This document shows positions 1 to 8,206 of a stretch of DNA of 64,000 nucleotides, in pieces. A program made the position numbers and the translations under genes. The stretch is from an uncultured Mycoplasmatota bacterium (GTDB taxonomy: Bacteria; Bacillota_I; Bacilli_A; RF39; UBA660): assembly GCA_900554315.1 (NCBI GenBank), contig USGP01000004.1, positions 10,362 through 74,361 of the forward strand, read 5' to 3'. Each line of letters opens with the position of its first letter. Position 1 is the stretch's first letter. The notes under the pieces are model-generated. The model made no database searches and had not been told where the DNA came from. It saw only the letters and a program-made list of their open reading frames with translations.

Positions 1-415
1 AATCTTTACAAGATTTATTTTCCATTTGTTCTTCATCTAAAATCTTATTGTTGCCTTTTAAAAATTCATATATATCATCATCTTTAAAACCAATTTCTCT
101 AGCGTCTTTTCGTGTACTACTATAATAGACTTTTTTTATATTTGCCCAGATGATAGCAGATAAGCACATTGGACAAGGTTCACAAGTACTGTATAGTGTA
201 TATTTGCTCAAATCTTTGGTCTGTAACTTTTGACAAGCCATACGGATTGCATTTATCTCTGCATGAGCTGTTGGATCGTTACTTTTTAACACTTCATTAT
301 GAGCCAGTGCAACGATGTTTCCTTGTTCATCTACGATTACCGCTCCAAAAGGACCACCTTCTTGATTCTGTATTCCTTTTTTTGCTTCTTCAGCCGCCTC
401 TTCTAAGTAATTCAC
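1..415 (-). CDS. guaD: Guanine deaminase, C-terminus cut by window edge
   Basis: Cytosolic zinc enzyme that deaminates guanine to xanthine in purine salvage. My own translation of the minus strand gives about 138 residues running off the left edge. The zinc and catalytic motifs of the cytidine-deaminase fold are complete: DPTAHAE with its His and Glu, then CEPCPMC followed by an Ala-Ile-x-Trp stretch. This combination is characteristic of Bacillus-type GuaD rather than TadA. The start is GTG at 415, chosen because AGGGGAGG lies about 7 bases upstream at 422-429. Probably about 18 residues are missing at the C-terminus. A TadA-like tRNA deaminase is the alternative, less likely because of the Trp after the second motif. 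Confidence 0.85.
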   Translation of the reverse strand, partial: MNYLEEAAEEAKKGIQNQEGGPFGAVIVDEQGNIVALAHNEVLKSNDPTAHAEINAIRMACQKLQTKDLSKYTLYSTCEPCPMCLSAIIWANIKKVYYSSTRKDAREIGFKDDDIYEFLKGNNKILDEEQMENKSCKD

Positions 416-428
416 GTTTTTTCCTCCC

Positions 429-1754
429 CTAACTCATTAACTGTGTTAAAACAGTTGTTATTTTTTGATTTAATAATTCTTGCTGTGTTCCATCTATAGA
501 ACTTGCTAATACTGATGTTGAGGTATCTTCTGTTATTTTAGTATCGTTTGTGACTTTAGCATCTAAAGTAATGGTTCCATTTATTATATTTGTATTTTGT
601 GATGTAACATTAAGTGTAATACTAGATTGTTTATCATAAGATTTCCCTTTTTTAAGATTTGTTTTTTGTGAATTGTATCCAAAATCTATTGTTGTAGAAT
701 CAGATTGTATTTTGGCTACAATATCATAGTTGGTACTTGTTTTACTTATAGAGATGTTTCCCAGATTATTTCCTTCTTCATCTGTTATATCAATCACTGT
801 TTTATCTTTTTCTGTCGTGATTGTTAAAATTGTTGTACTTTCTTCTGACTTTATTTCCACTGTTTTCTTATTGTTTGTGTCTGTATATGTGATAGAATTA
901 TCATTTTCATCTTCTAATATATATTTTTCATTTTTTAATGTTAACTTATTAGAATAAATATGAAGTTTTATTGTTCCTTGTCCTTTTACGTCTTCTGCTG
1001 TTAATTTTACTTTATCAAATTCTGGATCATATCCTAATAATATTTGGTGAGCTTTGTCATCTTTTTTTAAGTCTTTTAGTACGGCATTTCCTAATGTGAC
1101 TGAATCTTTTTCTGTTAGTGTTAAAGTAATGACTTTATAGTTGTCTTGATAGGTTGTTGTTAAATAGTCATCTTTTATATTGTTACCTATAGATTCCATT
1201 ACTTTTTCAATTACATACTTTAAATTTTCTTTGGTTGTCGTTGTTGAATTTAGTGATTCAAAATAATTATTATTTCCGTTATTAATATAAGTGGATGTTA
1301 CTCCATCAATATAATAATAGGCAGTGGCATTTTCTATTAAGAATTTCGTATTAAATAAGTTTTGATTGTTTAATTTACTATCGTAATTTACAAATAGTCT
1401 TTTATTGTCTTTATCATGAATAACTTGAAAATTATTCTGAGTATTGGTTAAGTTTGTGAGTAACTTGGCGGTGGTAGCATAGTCGGGATTGGTTGTAGAT
1501 AGTCCTTGGTAATAATCGCTTTGTAAGTTTATCTTTAATGTCCCACTCATTTGATAATTGTCTTCTAGACCGGTTGATTCATCATTACTAAGCCATTTTG
1601 TAAGTGATGTTCCTGTCTCTTTTAATACAGTAGATGCTACATATTTAGGAGATGTTAGATATGTTAAAACTCCACCTGCTGCTAGTAATAGAATACTAAT
1701 AAAAAGTAAAAAAACACCAAACTTGTTTTTCTTTTCCTTTTGTACTTTCGCCAT
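429..1754 (-). CDS. Membrane-anchored extracellular protein, unknown
   Basis: I do not recognise a family. The 441-residue protein has a short Lys-rich cytoplasmic start, one membrane segment at about residues 12-32, then a roughly 400-residue extracellular part rich in Thr, Asn, Ser and Lys, with alternating polar/hydrophobic patterns that suggest beta structure. The SD AGGAGTGG fits the ATG at 1754. It is the last of three single-pass membrane genes after the PBP gene and is separated from the preceding one by a terminator at 1847-1871, so it probably has its own promoter. A role at the cell surface is inference from topology only. Confidence 0.75.
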   Translation of the reverse strand: MAKVQKEKKNKFGVFLLFISILLLAAGGVLTYLTSPKYVASTVLKETGTSLTKWLSNDESTGLEDNYQMSGTLKINLQSDYYQGLSTTNPDYATTAKLLTNLTNTQNNFQVIHDKDNKRLFVNYDSKLNNQNLFNTKFLIENATAYYYIDGVTSTYINNGNNNYFESLNSTTTTKENLKYVIEKVMESIGNNIKDDYLTTTYQDNYKVITLTLTEKDSVTLGNAVLKDLKKDDKAHQILLGYDPEFDKVKLTAEDVKGQGTIKLHIYSNKLTLKNEKYILEDENDNSITYTDTNNKKTVEIKSEESTTILTITTEKDKTVIDITDEEGNNLGNISISKTSTNYDIVAKIQSDSTTIDFGYNSQKTNLKKGKSYDKQSSITLNVTSQNTNIINGTITLDAKVTNDTKITEDTSTSVLASSIDGTQQELLNQKITTVLTQLMS

Positions 1755-1846
1755 TTTTACCCACTCCTATTATATTTATTATAGCAAAGATGTCTTTTAT
1801 TGTCGATAAAAATCATTTTTTTTGTTAGATATGTTTCTTTTTTTAC

Positions 1847-1871
1847 AAAAAAAAGCTCTAATGTGAGCTTT
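1847..1871 (-). terminator. Intrinsic terminator
   Basis: Stem AAAGCTC/GAGCTTT (1852-1858 with 1865-1871) followed on the minus strand by a run of T. It overlaps the stop codon of the gene ending at 1870 and probably ends the mraZ-to-membrane-protein operon. Confidence 0.75.
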
Positions 1872-2400
1872 ATTCTATGCATGAAGATAGTATACTGATT
1901 TGATATGGTACGGTTTTGTTCATTGGTTGACCACTGCTTGCAAATTCTGCTGTTACTGTTAGTTTTATTTCTTCTCCGGGATTTAATTCTTGATTGGTAA
2001 TATCATTATGATTAATCATTACTGGTAAAATAGAGTTTGCTTGATTATTGTCCTCTGTATAATTGGGGCTTTCTGCTAAACCATCTATTTTTGCTTTTAA
2101 ATTCCCATTGTTTTTAATGGTAATGATATAGGTCAAAGAATCCTTTGGAGTTGACATTTCAAATGTGAAGTCTGCCGTTTTACCATTGTCTATAATATCT
2201 GTAGAAGCTGTTGGCAAAATGGTACCTCCTCTAATTGCAGTTCCTTCTTGAATATCTACAATTTCTACATCGTACATTTTTCCTTCTGCATTTTTTTCCT
2301 CTAATTTTATCGATATTAGTGTGAAACCAATGCTTAGTAAAATAATTGTTAAGCATAGTACCATAATAATTAGGTTTTTATTATTTATTATTTTTTTCAT
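1870..2400 (-). CDS. Single-pass membrane protein with TasA-like ectodomain
   Basis: The 177-residue protein has an N-terminal membrane segment at about 10-30 and an ectodomain with alternating beta-type segments. It includes a TFEMSTPKDSLTYIITIKNNG stretch of the kind found in TasA/camelysin-type or DUF11-like Ig folds, with ELNPGEEIKLTV later. The homology is remote and is an inference. I chose the ATG at 2400 because it overlaps the TGA stop of the upstream gene (ATGA), giving translational coupling; a TTG six bases upstream is less likely. It could act with its coupled neighbour in cell-surface assembly, but this is unproven. Confidence 0.7.
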   Translation of the reverse strand: MKKIINNKNLIIMVLCLTIILLSIGFTLISIKLEEKNAEGKMYDVEIVDIQEGTAIRGGTILPTASTDIIDNGKTADFTFEMSTPKDSLTYIITIKNNGNLKAKIDGLAESPNYTEDNNQANSILPVMINHNDITNQELNPGEEIKLTVTAEFASSGQPMNKTVPYQISILSSCIE

Positions 2401-3278
2401 GAACAAATCCCCTCTTTTCTATCTTCGTTTGATCCATTATAACAAAATGTATATCTATAATTTGATGATGCTAATGTAATTTCTGCATATACTTTATAGT
2501 CTTGTATATAATACCAACTATCTGATGATGCATATATGGTATTGTTATTATCTGCTGGAATATATTGAATTGGCATATTTAAGGCATTTTTTTCTTGGTT
2601 TTCGACGTTAGCATTAATCATGTAAGTTGTAAGTTTAGCATAAATACTATCCGCATATTGTATCGCTTGGTCTTTACTTATTATTGTAGTATCTGTATTG
2701 GTAGTAATCGTAGAGTCCATATTATCTATTATGTCTGCTGACTGTAAATACAAGGACCAGATAATTTCATCTTCTTTATCTTCGTTTATTCCTAGTTCTT
2801 GTGCTTTTTGTTTCCAAGTTGAACTTTCTTCTATGACTTGAGATGACATATTATTTTCTAATAAAATATTTTTTACCAATTCTACTATTTGATGGTAGAT
2901 TGTATTCTCACCATAATTAATTAATACTATGTTTTTATTGTTTATTTTTTGGTTATCAATTAATATTTGAAAAATATCGTTGATAGCTTCTTGTATTTTT
3001 TTTCCTTCAATATTTTTATTGATAATTGGTGAGGATTCTTCATTTTCTACTAAAATACTCATTACTTTATCTTTTTTATCTAGTAAGATGAAGAATTCAG
3101 GCCCTGTTGGAATTTTTACTTCTACTGCAGTTTGAAAGTCATTCATATTGAATAATTTTTCACTACTTCCTACACTTTCTTGATATTCTGGTAATACTTT
3201 TGTTATTCCCAAATAGATACAAGCTCCTACAATTACTAATACTTCTATTATATATATCCAGATTTTTTGTTTTCCCAT
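2397..3278 (-). CDS. Membrane protein with RsgI-like juxtamembrane domain
   Basis: This 293-residue protein has one membrane segment at about residues 6-26. The next roughly 100 residues follow the pattern of the extracellular domain of RsgI-type anti-sigma factors: a strand ending FFILLDKKDKVMSILVENEE, then a helix with EAINDIFQILI, then a short strand. The cytoplasmic N-terminus is only a few residues, so there is no sigma-binding domain and it is not a complete RsgI. The C-terminal half is unrecognised. The gene starts 8 bases after the PBP gene and its stop overlaps the next start, so the three genes are one transcript. The RsgI resemblance was judged by eye. Confidence 0.65.
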   Translation of the reverse strand: MGKQKIWIYIIEVLVIVGACIYLGITKVLPEYQESVGSSEKLFNMNDFQTAVEVKIPTGPEFFILLDKKDKVMSILVENEESSPIINKNIEGKKIQEAINDIFQILIDNQKINNKNIVLINYGENTIYHQIVELVKNILLENNMSSQVIEESSTWKQKAQELGINEDKEDEIIWSLYLQSADIIDNMDSTITTNTDTTIISKDQAIQYADSIYAKLTTYMINANVENQEKNALNMPIQYIPADNNNTIYASSDSWYYIQDYKVYAEITLASSNYRYTFCYNGSNEDRKEGICS

Positions 3279-3286
3279 ACTATCAC

Positions 3287-5455
3287 CTATCCAGAAAATT
3301 TAGGGTTTAATGTTAACGTTACTTCCAGTCCATCTGTAATAGCAGTTCCTTCCGCTACACTCTGTGCGGTAACATATCCAACACCATCTAATTTTACTTT
3401 TACTCCTAACAGTTGTAGTAAATTATTAGCAACTTTGGAAGATAAGCCTACGACATTTGGTATCGTTATATTGGTATCATTTGTAATTAGATATACTGTA
3501 TCTTTATTGGTAATTTTATCTGTTTGTTCAGGATATTGTTTTACCACTTTATTACCATTTCCAAGTATTTGATATGTCATTTGATTAGAATTTAATGTTG
3601 TTTTTACAGATTCAATATCTTGATTTAAAAAGCTTGGTAATTCATATTCTGTTACTTCTACTTCTGGTGTTTGAGTATCATCGTTTCCATAATATTTAGA
3701 TGCGTTATTTACAATTTCTTTAATGGCATTCGATAATGGTTTTTGACTACCACCAGATGGTCTTTTTACAGATGCATATATAATTAACTTTGGATCACTT
3801 TTTGGATAAATTCCAGCAAAAGATGAAATAATATCTTCTTTACCACTTAAATATCCTCCACCGTTTTCAGCTGCAATTTGAGCAGTACCTGTTTTCCCTA
3901 TTAATTCTCCACTTGGAATTCTAAAACCACTTCCGGTGTTTCCAATACCATTTACACAATCGTCCATTAATTGGAGCATCTTTTGTACTGTTTCTGTAGA
4001 TGCTACTCTTTCAATTTCTGTTCTTTTATTTTTTAATATTGTTTCATTGGTATCTGGATCCACTATCTTTTTTACTACAAATGGTTCTAGTAACATACCA
4101 TCATTAGTTAATGATGTCATAGCTTTTACATTTTGGATTGGCGTTGTAGTGATACCTTGTCCAAAACCAGCATTATAAATTTCTGTTTCATATTTAAAGT
4201 TCAAGCTACCAGCCTCTTCATTGGGAAGAGAAATTCCTGTTTTTCTACCAAATCCTAATTTTTTAAAATATTCTCTTAACATGGCACTATTCATATGTCT
4301 ATTGATTAGGTTGATAACTCCAACATTACTACTCATTGCATACCCTTTATCAAAGGTAATAGTACCCCAACCATTTCTATCCCAGTCACCAATTTGTGTA
4401 CCGTCTGTCGTGGTATATACTCCAGATAGATAAGTTTCTTGTCCGTTGTACACACCATTTTCCATTGCTGCCATATAAGTAAAGGTCTTCATGGTTGATC
4501 CTGGTTCGTATGGAGACGATACTGTTGGATCTAGATAATTTGTAATATTTCTAATGTTTGGGTCAAATGATGGAGATGTTGCGGTAGCAAGGAGTGCCCC
4601 AGTTTTAGCATCCATAATGGTGATATTAAACCATTCCCAGTCATAATCGATATCTGCATTATTAATTGCTTGCTCTACAAAGAATTGAATTTGACTATCT
4701 AGTGTTAAATAAATATCTTTTCCTTGTGATGCTTCTTTTCTTCTTTCTGGAGTATCCGCAATTCTATATCCTTGTAGGTCTTTTTGATATTGGACGTAAC
4801 CATCTTCTCCTTTTAGAATTTTATTATAGTATTTTTCTATTCCCATTTCTCCTACTATGTTTTCTTCTCCAGTTTCTTCGTCTGTTTCTGTTTTAGCATA
4901 ACCTACTGTATAAGAAGCAAAATCTCCTTTTGGATAATATCTTTTATAGCTTTCTATAAAGTCAAGCCCAGGTAAGTCTAAGGCTTCTATTTTATTTTTC
5001 GTTATTTCTGATAACCCTTTTCCTTTAGAACCAAATTCGGTCTGATAAACATCTTCTTTAGATAAATACTTTAATATTTCTTCTTTTGTCATACCTAATA
5101 TTGGCGCTAGTTTTTCGGCTGTTTCTTCTTTATTGACTACATGTTGTGGATTATCTTTATCGGTTGTTCTTTTAGGATCTAAGTACGCTATTAATTTATA
5201 GGAAGCTATATTTTGAGCAAGTGCTTCTCCATCTTTCGTGTATATGCTCCCACGTTCTGCAGATAATGTTTCCATAGCTGTTGTTCTCTTACTAGCTAAT
5301 TCTTTTAAGTTAATGCCATCTACTTCTGGAGAAAGTCCTAGTTGAATTACTCTTCCTATCATTGCAGCAAACAAAAAAAGAGAAGTAAAAATTACTATCT
5401 TAGAATATCTGATATTATTTTTCTTTCTCTTTTTTGCTTTTGCCAATTTACTCAC
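3287..5455 (-). CDS. pbpB: Class B penicillin-binding protein with PASTA domains
   Basis: Septal peptidoglycan transpeptidase acting outside the membrane with FtsW. One membrane segment (about 20-40) is followed by the dimerisation region and the transpeptidase domain. All three active-site motifs are present: STMK with the acylated Ser at about 320, SSN at about 375 and KTGTAQ at about 521. Two C-terminal PASTA domains (about 605-660 and 663-720) place it with PBP2B/PBP2X/SpoVD proteins. The listed start is a GTG right after a weak SD; a TTG three codons later is possible. It follows ftsL by 3 bases in the usual mraZ-rsmH-ftsL-pbp order, so the division role is well supported. A SpoVD role in spores cannot be excluded. 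Confidence 0.92.
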   Translation of the reverse strand: MSKLAKAKKRKKNNIRYSKIVIFTSLFLFAAMIGRVIQLGLSPEVDGINLKELASKRTTAMETLSAERGSIYTKDGEALAQNIASYKLIAYLDPKRTTDKDNPQHVVNKEETAEKLAPILGMTKEEILKYLSKEDVYQTEFGSKGKGLSEITKNKIEALDLPGLDFIESYKRYYPKGDFASYTVGYAKTETDEETGEENIVGEMGIEKYYNKILKGEDGYVQYQKDLQGYRIADTPERRKEASQGKDIYLTLDSQIQFFVEQAINNADIDYDWEWFNITIMDAKTGALLATATSPSFDPNIRNITNYLDPTVSSPYEPGSTMKTFTYMAAMENGVYNGQETYLSGVYTTTDGTQIGDWDRNGWGTITFDKGYAMSSNVGVINLINRHMNSAMLREYFKKLGFGRKTGISLPNEEAGSLNFKYETEIYNAGFGQGITTTPIQNVKAMTSLTNDGMLLEPFVVKKIVDPDTNETILKNKRTEIERVASTETVQKMLQLMDDCVNGIGNTGSGFRIPSGELIGKTGTAQIAAENGGGYLSGKEDIISSFAGIYPKSDPKLIIYASVKRPSGGSQKPLSNAIKEIVNNASKYYGNDDTQTPEVEVTEYELPSFLNQDIESVKTTLNSNQMTYQILGNGNKVVKQYPEQTDKITNKDTVYLITNDTNITIPNVVGLSSKVANNLLQLLGVKVKLDGVGYVTAQSVAEGTAITDGLEVTLTLNPKFSG

Positions 5456-5458
5456 ATC

Positions 5459-5758
5459 CTATTTATCTTCCGTTACAGTCTTTATGTTATTATTATTATA
5501 GCTTAATCCTTGTTCTTCTGCAACTTCTTGAATTTTTGTAAGGGACGCTAATTCATTAATTGTCATTGCTAAACTTTCATTTGTTTTTTGTTGTTCTTCT
5601 ATTTTTTGCTTTTGTTTTTCCACTTCATAGTTAACATTTGCTAGTGTTGCTTTAGAAAACACAATAGAAATCGGAGAAATTACAAGTAAAAATAAAGCTA
5701 GTGTATATAATAATTTTTCAAACTTAGACATCTTAAGTCTTTTCTTTATTTTTCTCAT
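5459..5758 (-). CDS. ftsL: Cell division protein FtsL
   Basis: Small bitopic divisome protein that works with DivIC/FtsB to activate FtsW-PBP synthesis. The 99-residue protein has a basic cytoplasmic N-terminus, one membrane segment at about 15-35, and an extracellular coiled coil of about 50 residues rich in Lys, Gln and Glu. Sequence is poorly conserved in this family. The identification rests on size, topology and position between rsmH and the PBP gene. SD GAGGAGGA precedes the ATG. Confidence 0.82.
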   Translation of the reverse strand: MRKIKKRLKMSKFEKLLYTLALFLLVISPISIVFSKATLANVNYEVEKQKQKIEEQQKTNESLAMTINELASLTKIQEVAEEQGLSYNNNNIKTVTEDK

Positions 5759-5777
5759 ATATATCCTCCTCTTTATT

Positions 5778-6707
5778 CTATTTTATTCTTTCAATTACAC
5801 GTAGTTTAGCACTTCTAGAACGATTGTTTTGTTCTAATTCTTCTGCACTTGGAAGAATTGCTTTATTTACTACTAATTTAAAATCAGGTAAATACTCATC
5901 GGGTATGTTTGGTAGTCCCTTTACTTTATCATCTATTTTACATTTTTCCTTGAATATTCTTTTTACTGTTCTATCTTCTAATGAATGGAAGGTAATAACT
6001 GCAACTCTGCCACCTACTTTAATCAATGATAGTGCCTGTTCTAAAGCAGGTTCTAACACATCCAATTCATGATTCACTTCAATTCTAATTGCCTGGAAAA
6101 TCTGACGTGCAGGATGTTTTTCTTTTCTAAATTTCATTGGTACTGCACTTTTTATAATTTCTACTAATTCTAATGTTGTTTCAATTGGCTTTTGTTCTCT
6201 ATATTCTACAATTTTCTTAGCAATGTTTCTTGAAAATTTATCTTCTCCATATTTATAAAAAATATCTGCTAGTTTTTCTTTGCTATATGTATTTACTACC
6301 TCATAAGCAGATAGCTGATTGTCTTTATCCATTCTCATATCTAATTTTGCATCTTCATGAAAGGAAAATCCACGTGATGCATCATCTAATTGAGGAGAAG
6401 ATACCCCTAAGTCAAATAATATTCCATCTACTTCTGTTATTCCTTGCTTTTCTAATTCACTTTTTAAATTTACAAAATTACTTTTAATAATAGTGAAGTT
6501 AGTACCAATCGCACTTAGGCGATTAGTACTATGCCGAATTGCTTCACTATCTTGGTCAAAGGCGAATAAAAACCCCTTTTTTATTCGTTGCAAGATGTAA
6601 CTACTGTGTCCTCCATAACCTAGTGTGCAGTCTACGATTATGCTGTCTTCTTTTAGATTTAGGGCAGCTATCGATTCTTTTAATAGTACGCTAAAATGTT
6701 TTTCCAT
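5778..6707 (-). CDS. rsmH: 16S rRNA C1402 N4-methyltransferase RsmH (MraW)
   Basis: S-adenosylmethionine-dependent enzyme that methylates the base N4 of C1402 in 16S rRNA near the P site. At 309 residues it has normal family length. The N-terminal HFSVLLKE and DCTLGYGGHS SAM-binding motif, the DLGVSSPQLD motif and the C-terminal NNRSRSAKLRVIER signature are all intact. The start ATG overlaps the mraZ stop (TAATG), showing translational coupling in the division cluster. Confidence 0.97.
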   Translation of the reverse strand: MEKHFSVLLKESIAALNLKEDSIIVDCTLGYGGHSSYILQRIKKGFLFAFDQDSEAIRHSTNRLSAIGTNFTIIKSNFVNLKSELEKQGITEVDGILFDLGVSSPQLDDASRGFSFHEDAKLDMRMDKDNQLSAYEVVNTYSKEKLADIFYKYGEDKFSRNIAKKIVEYREQKPIETTLELVEIIKSAVPMKFRKEKHPARQIFQAIRIEVNHELDVLEPALEQALSLIKVGGRVAVITFHSLEDRTVKRIFKEKCKIDDKVKGLPNIPDEYLPDFKLVVNKAILPSAEELEQNNRSRSAKLRVIERIK

Positions 6708-7144
6708 TATAAATTCACACTTTCATCAAATAGATTTTCGGCTATATCAGACATGTTGATGGAAGCAGAATCGAAAAAGTTATCCCAAGCTTCTTTGGCC
6801 CATATTTCAAGCCTATCTCCGGTACCGATAATGACGCATTCCTTATCGATTCCTGCATAGGTAATTAGTGGGGAGGTAATATTAATACGGCCTTGCTTGT
6901 CAAATTCTGCTACAGTAGCACCGGATAAGAAGAAACGGGTAAAATTTCTTGCATCCTTCTTGGTAAATGGTAAGGATTCTAGTTTATGAACGATTTGTTC
7001 CCATCTGTCTTCAGGATAGACAAATAAACAATTTTCGATTCCTCGAGTAATAATAAATTTGTCTTTTAGTTCTGTTCTAAATTTTGAAGGAATAATTAGC
7101 CTTCCTTTGTCATCAATTGAATGATGATATTCACCCATAAACAT
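6707..7144 (-). CDS. mraZ: Transcriptional regulator MraZ
   Basis: DNA-binding protein of the SpoVT-AbrB fold that forms rings and controls the division cluster it heads. The protein is 145 residues when started at MFMGEYHH, the universally conserved N-terminus. A GTG 33 bases upstream would add a non-conserved extension and is rejected. The two repeated motifs DDKGRLIIPSKFR and FDKQGRINI are present. An SD with a GTGGGGGA core precedes the ATG. The upstream region 7180-7260 is AT-rich with a possible promoter (TTTACA, then TAATAT). Confidence 0.95.
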   Translation of the reverse strand: MFMGEYHHSIDDKGRLIIPSKFRTELKDKFIITRGIENCLFVYPEDRWEQIVHKLESLPFTKKDARNFTRFFLSGATVAEFDKQGRINITSPLITYAGIDKECVIIGTGDRLEIWAKEAWDNFFDSASINMSDIAENLFDESVNL

Positions 7145-7262
7145 AAAAATCCCCCACTTTTCACCACCAGTTACCACTGATTAATTATATATTAAACTAA
7201 TTTATAGTGATTTGTAAATATGAGAAAAAATTTTTTCTTACCTATTTACACATTTTTGACAC

Positions 7263-7287
7263 AAAAAAAGTACGATAGTTATCGTAC
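7263..7287 (-). terminator. Intrinsic terminator overlapping a stop codon
   Basis: GTACGAT/ATCGTAC stem at 7270-7287 followed on the minus strand by seven T. The TAA stop of the 288-residue gene lies inside the loop. It separates that gene from the mraZ operon. Confidence 0.8.
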
Positions 7288-8145
7288 CATTTGTTTTACT
7301 TTTGGTGCTTTCAAAAGTGATCCATTATACCCTATACTACTTAAGTATTGTTGATATAAGGCTACTTTAAACGCTTCATAAAATTCTGGATTTATTCTTG
7401 CTTGATTGTCTGTAATGATCGCATCACGCATAAAGCCCTGTGATTGATTTGTGTAGATTGGTTGTGGTTCTTCTAGATGGTAGAAATCATCTGTTGGAAA
7501 TACGCTTCTTAGTGTCAGGTCTATCACTTTTTCTTTCTCTTTGGTTAAGGAATAAGCGTGATAAAATGATTCTTTAAAAATTCCTTTGCATAAGGCTACT
7601 TGAAGATAATTTTCTTGGTAAGTTCTTGCTAAAAACTCTGCATGTTGAAAGCAACGATTGGCAAGTCGATTTGTATACATATAAGCCATCACTTTGTCAT
7701 CATCTTGAAAAAAGTATTCTGCTAATTGAAAATCTGTTTGTCCACATTGCTTGCTGAAGATAGAAAAGTTTCCTTCTCCATGATAACTAATATCTTGAAT
7801 GGTTGGTAAATATAAAAGTCTATGGATTAATTTGCTATTCTTATTTGGATCTTTTAAATTGCCTAAGTATTTAATAGTATCTTTTATTTCCGCTTTTTCA
7901 TTGTAACCATAGTGACTTAAGATAGAATATAATGTAGGAATATAACTTGGATATAACAAAAGTATTTCTCTTAATTCGTCGAAGCAGGCACATGGGTTAT
8001 TCTCTACTTCTTCTGGTGTTGCTATTGAATATGGAAATATTGTTCTAAATTGGTCAATTACTAATTTACATTTCGTTTCTACTTGTTTTAGTCCTTCTAT
8101 TTCTATTGTATTGTAAATTTTTTCACATGGATTAATATCAATCAC
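7279..8145 (-). CDS. Hypothetical protein, 288 residues
   Basis: I do not recognise this protein. It has no signal peptide or membrane segment and looks cytosolic and mostly helical, with several Cys (NPCACFDE near residue 51, QCG, CFQHAEF, ALCKG). It lies between thrS upstream and mraZ downstream, each set off by a terminator, so it is probably monocistronic. Its reading frame is supported by the terminator placed exactly at its stop and by codon use like its neighbours. Confidence 0.7.
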   Translation of the reverse strand: MIDINPCEKIYNTIEIEGLKQVETKCKLVIDQFRTIFPYSIATPEEVENNPCACFDELREILLLYPSYIPTLYSILSHYGYNEKAEIKDTIKYLGNLKDPNKNSKLIHRLLYLPTIQDISYHGEGNFSIFSKQCGQTDFQLAEYFFQDDDKVMAYMYTNRLANRCFQHAEFLARTYQENYLQVALCKGIFKESFYHAYSLTKEKEKVIDLTLRSVFPTDDFYHLEEPQPIYTNQSQGFMRDAIITDNQARINPEFYEAFKVALYQQYLSSIGYNGSLLKAPKVKQMVR

Positions 8146-8179
8146 TTCCTTAAAGGTTATTGTATTTTACTATGAAAGA

Positions 8180-8206
8180 AAAGAAATAGCAAGAATCTTG
8201 CTATCT
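8180..8206 (-). terminator. Intrinsic terminator after thrS
   Basis: ATAGCAAG/CTTGCTAT stem (8186-8204) overlapping the thrS stop. The T-rich tail on the minus strand is interrupted, so the terminator may be moderate in strength. Confidence 0.6.
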
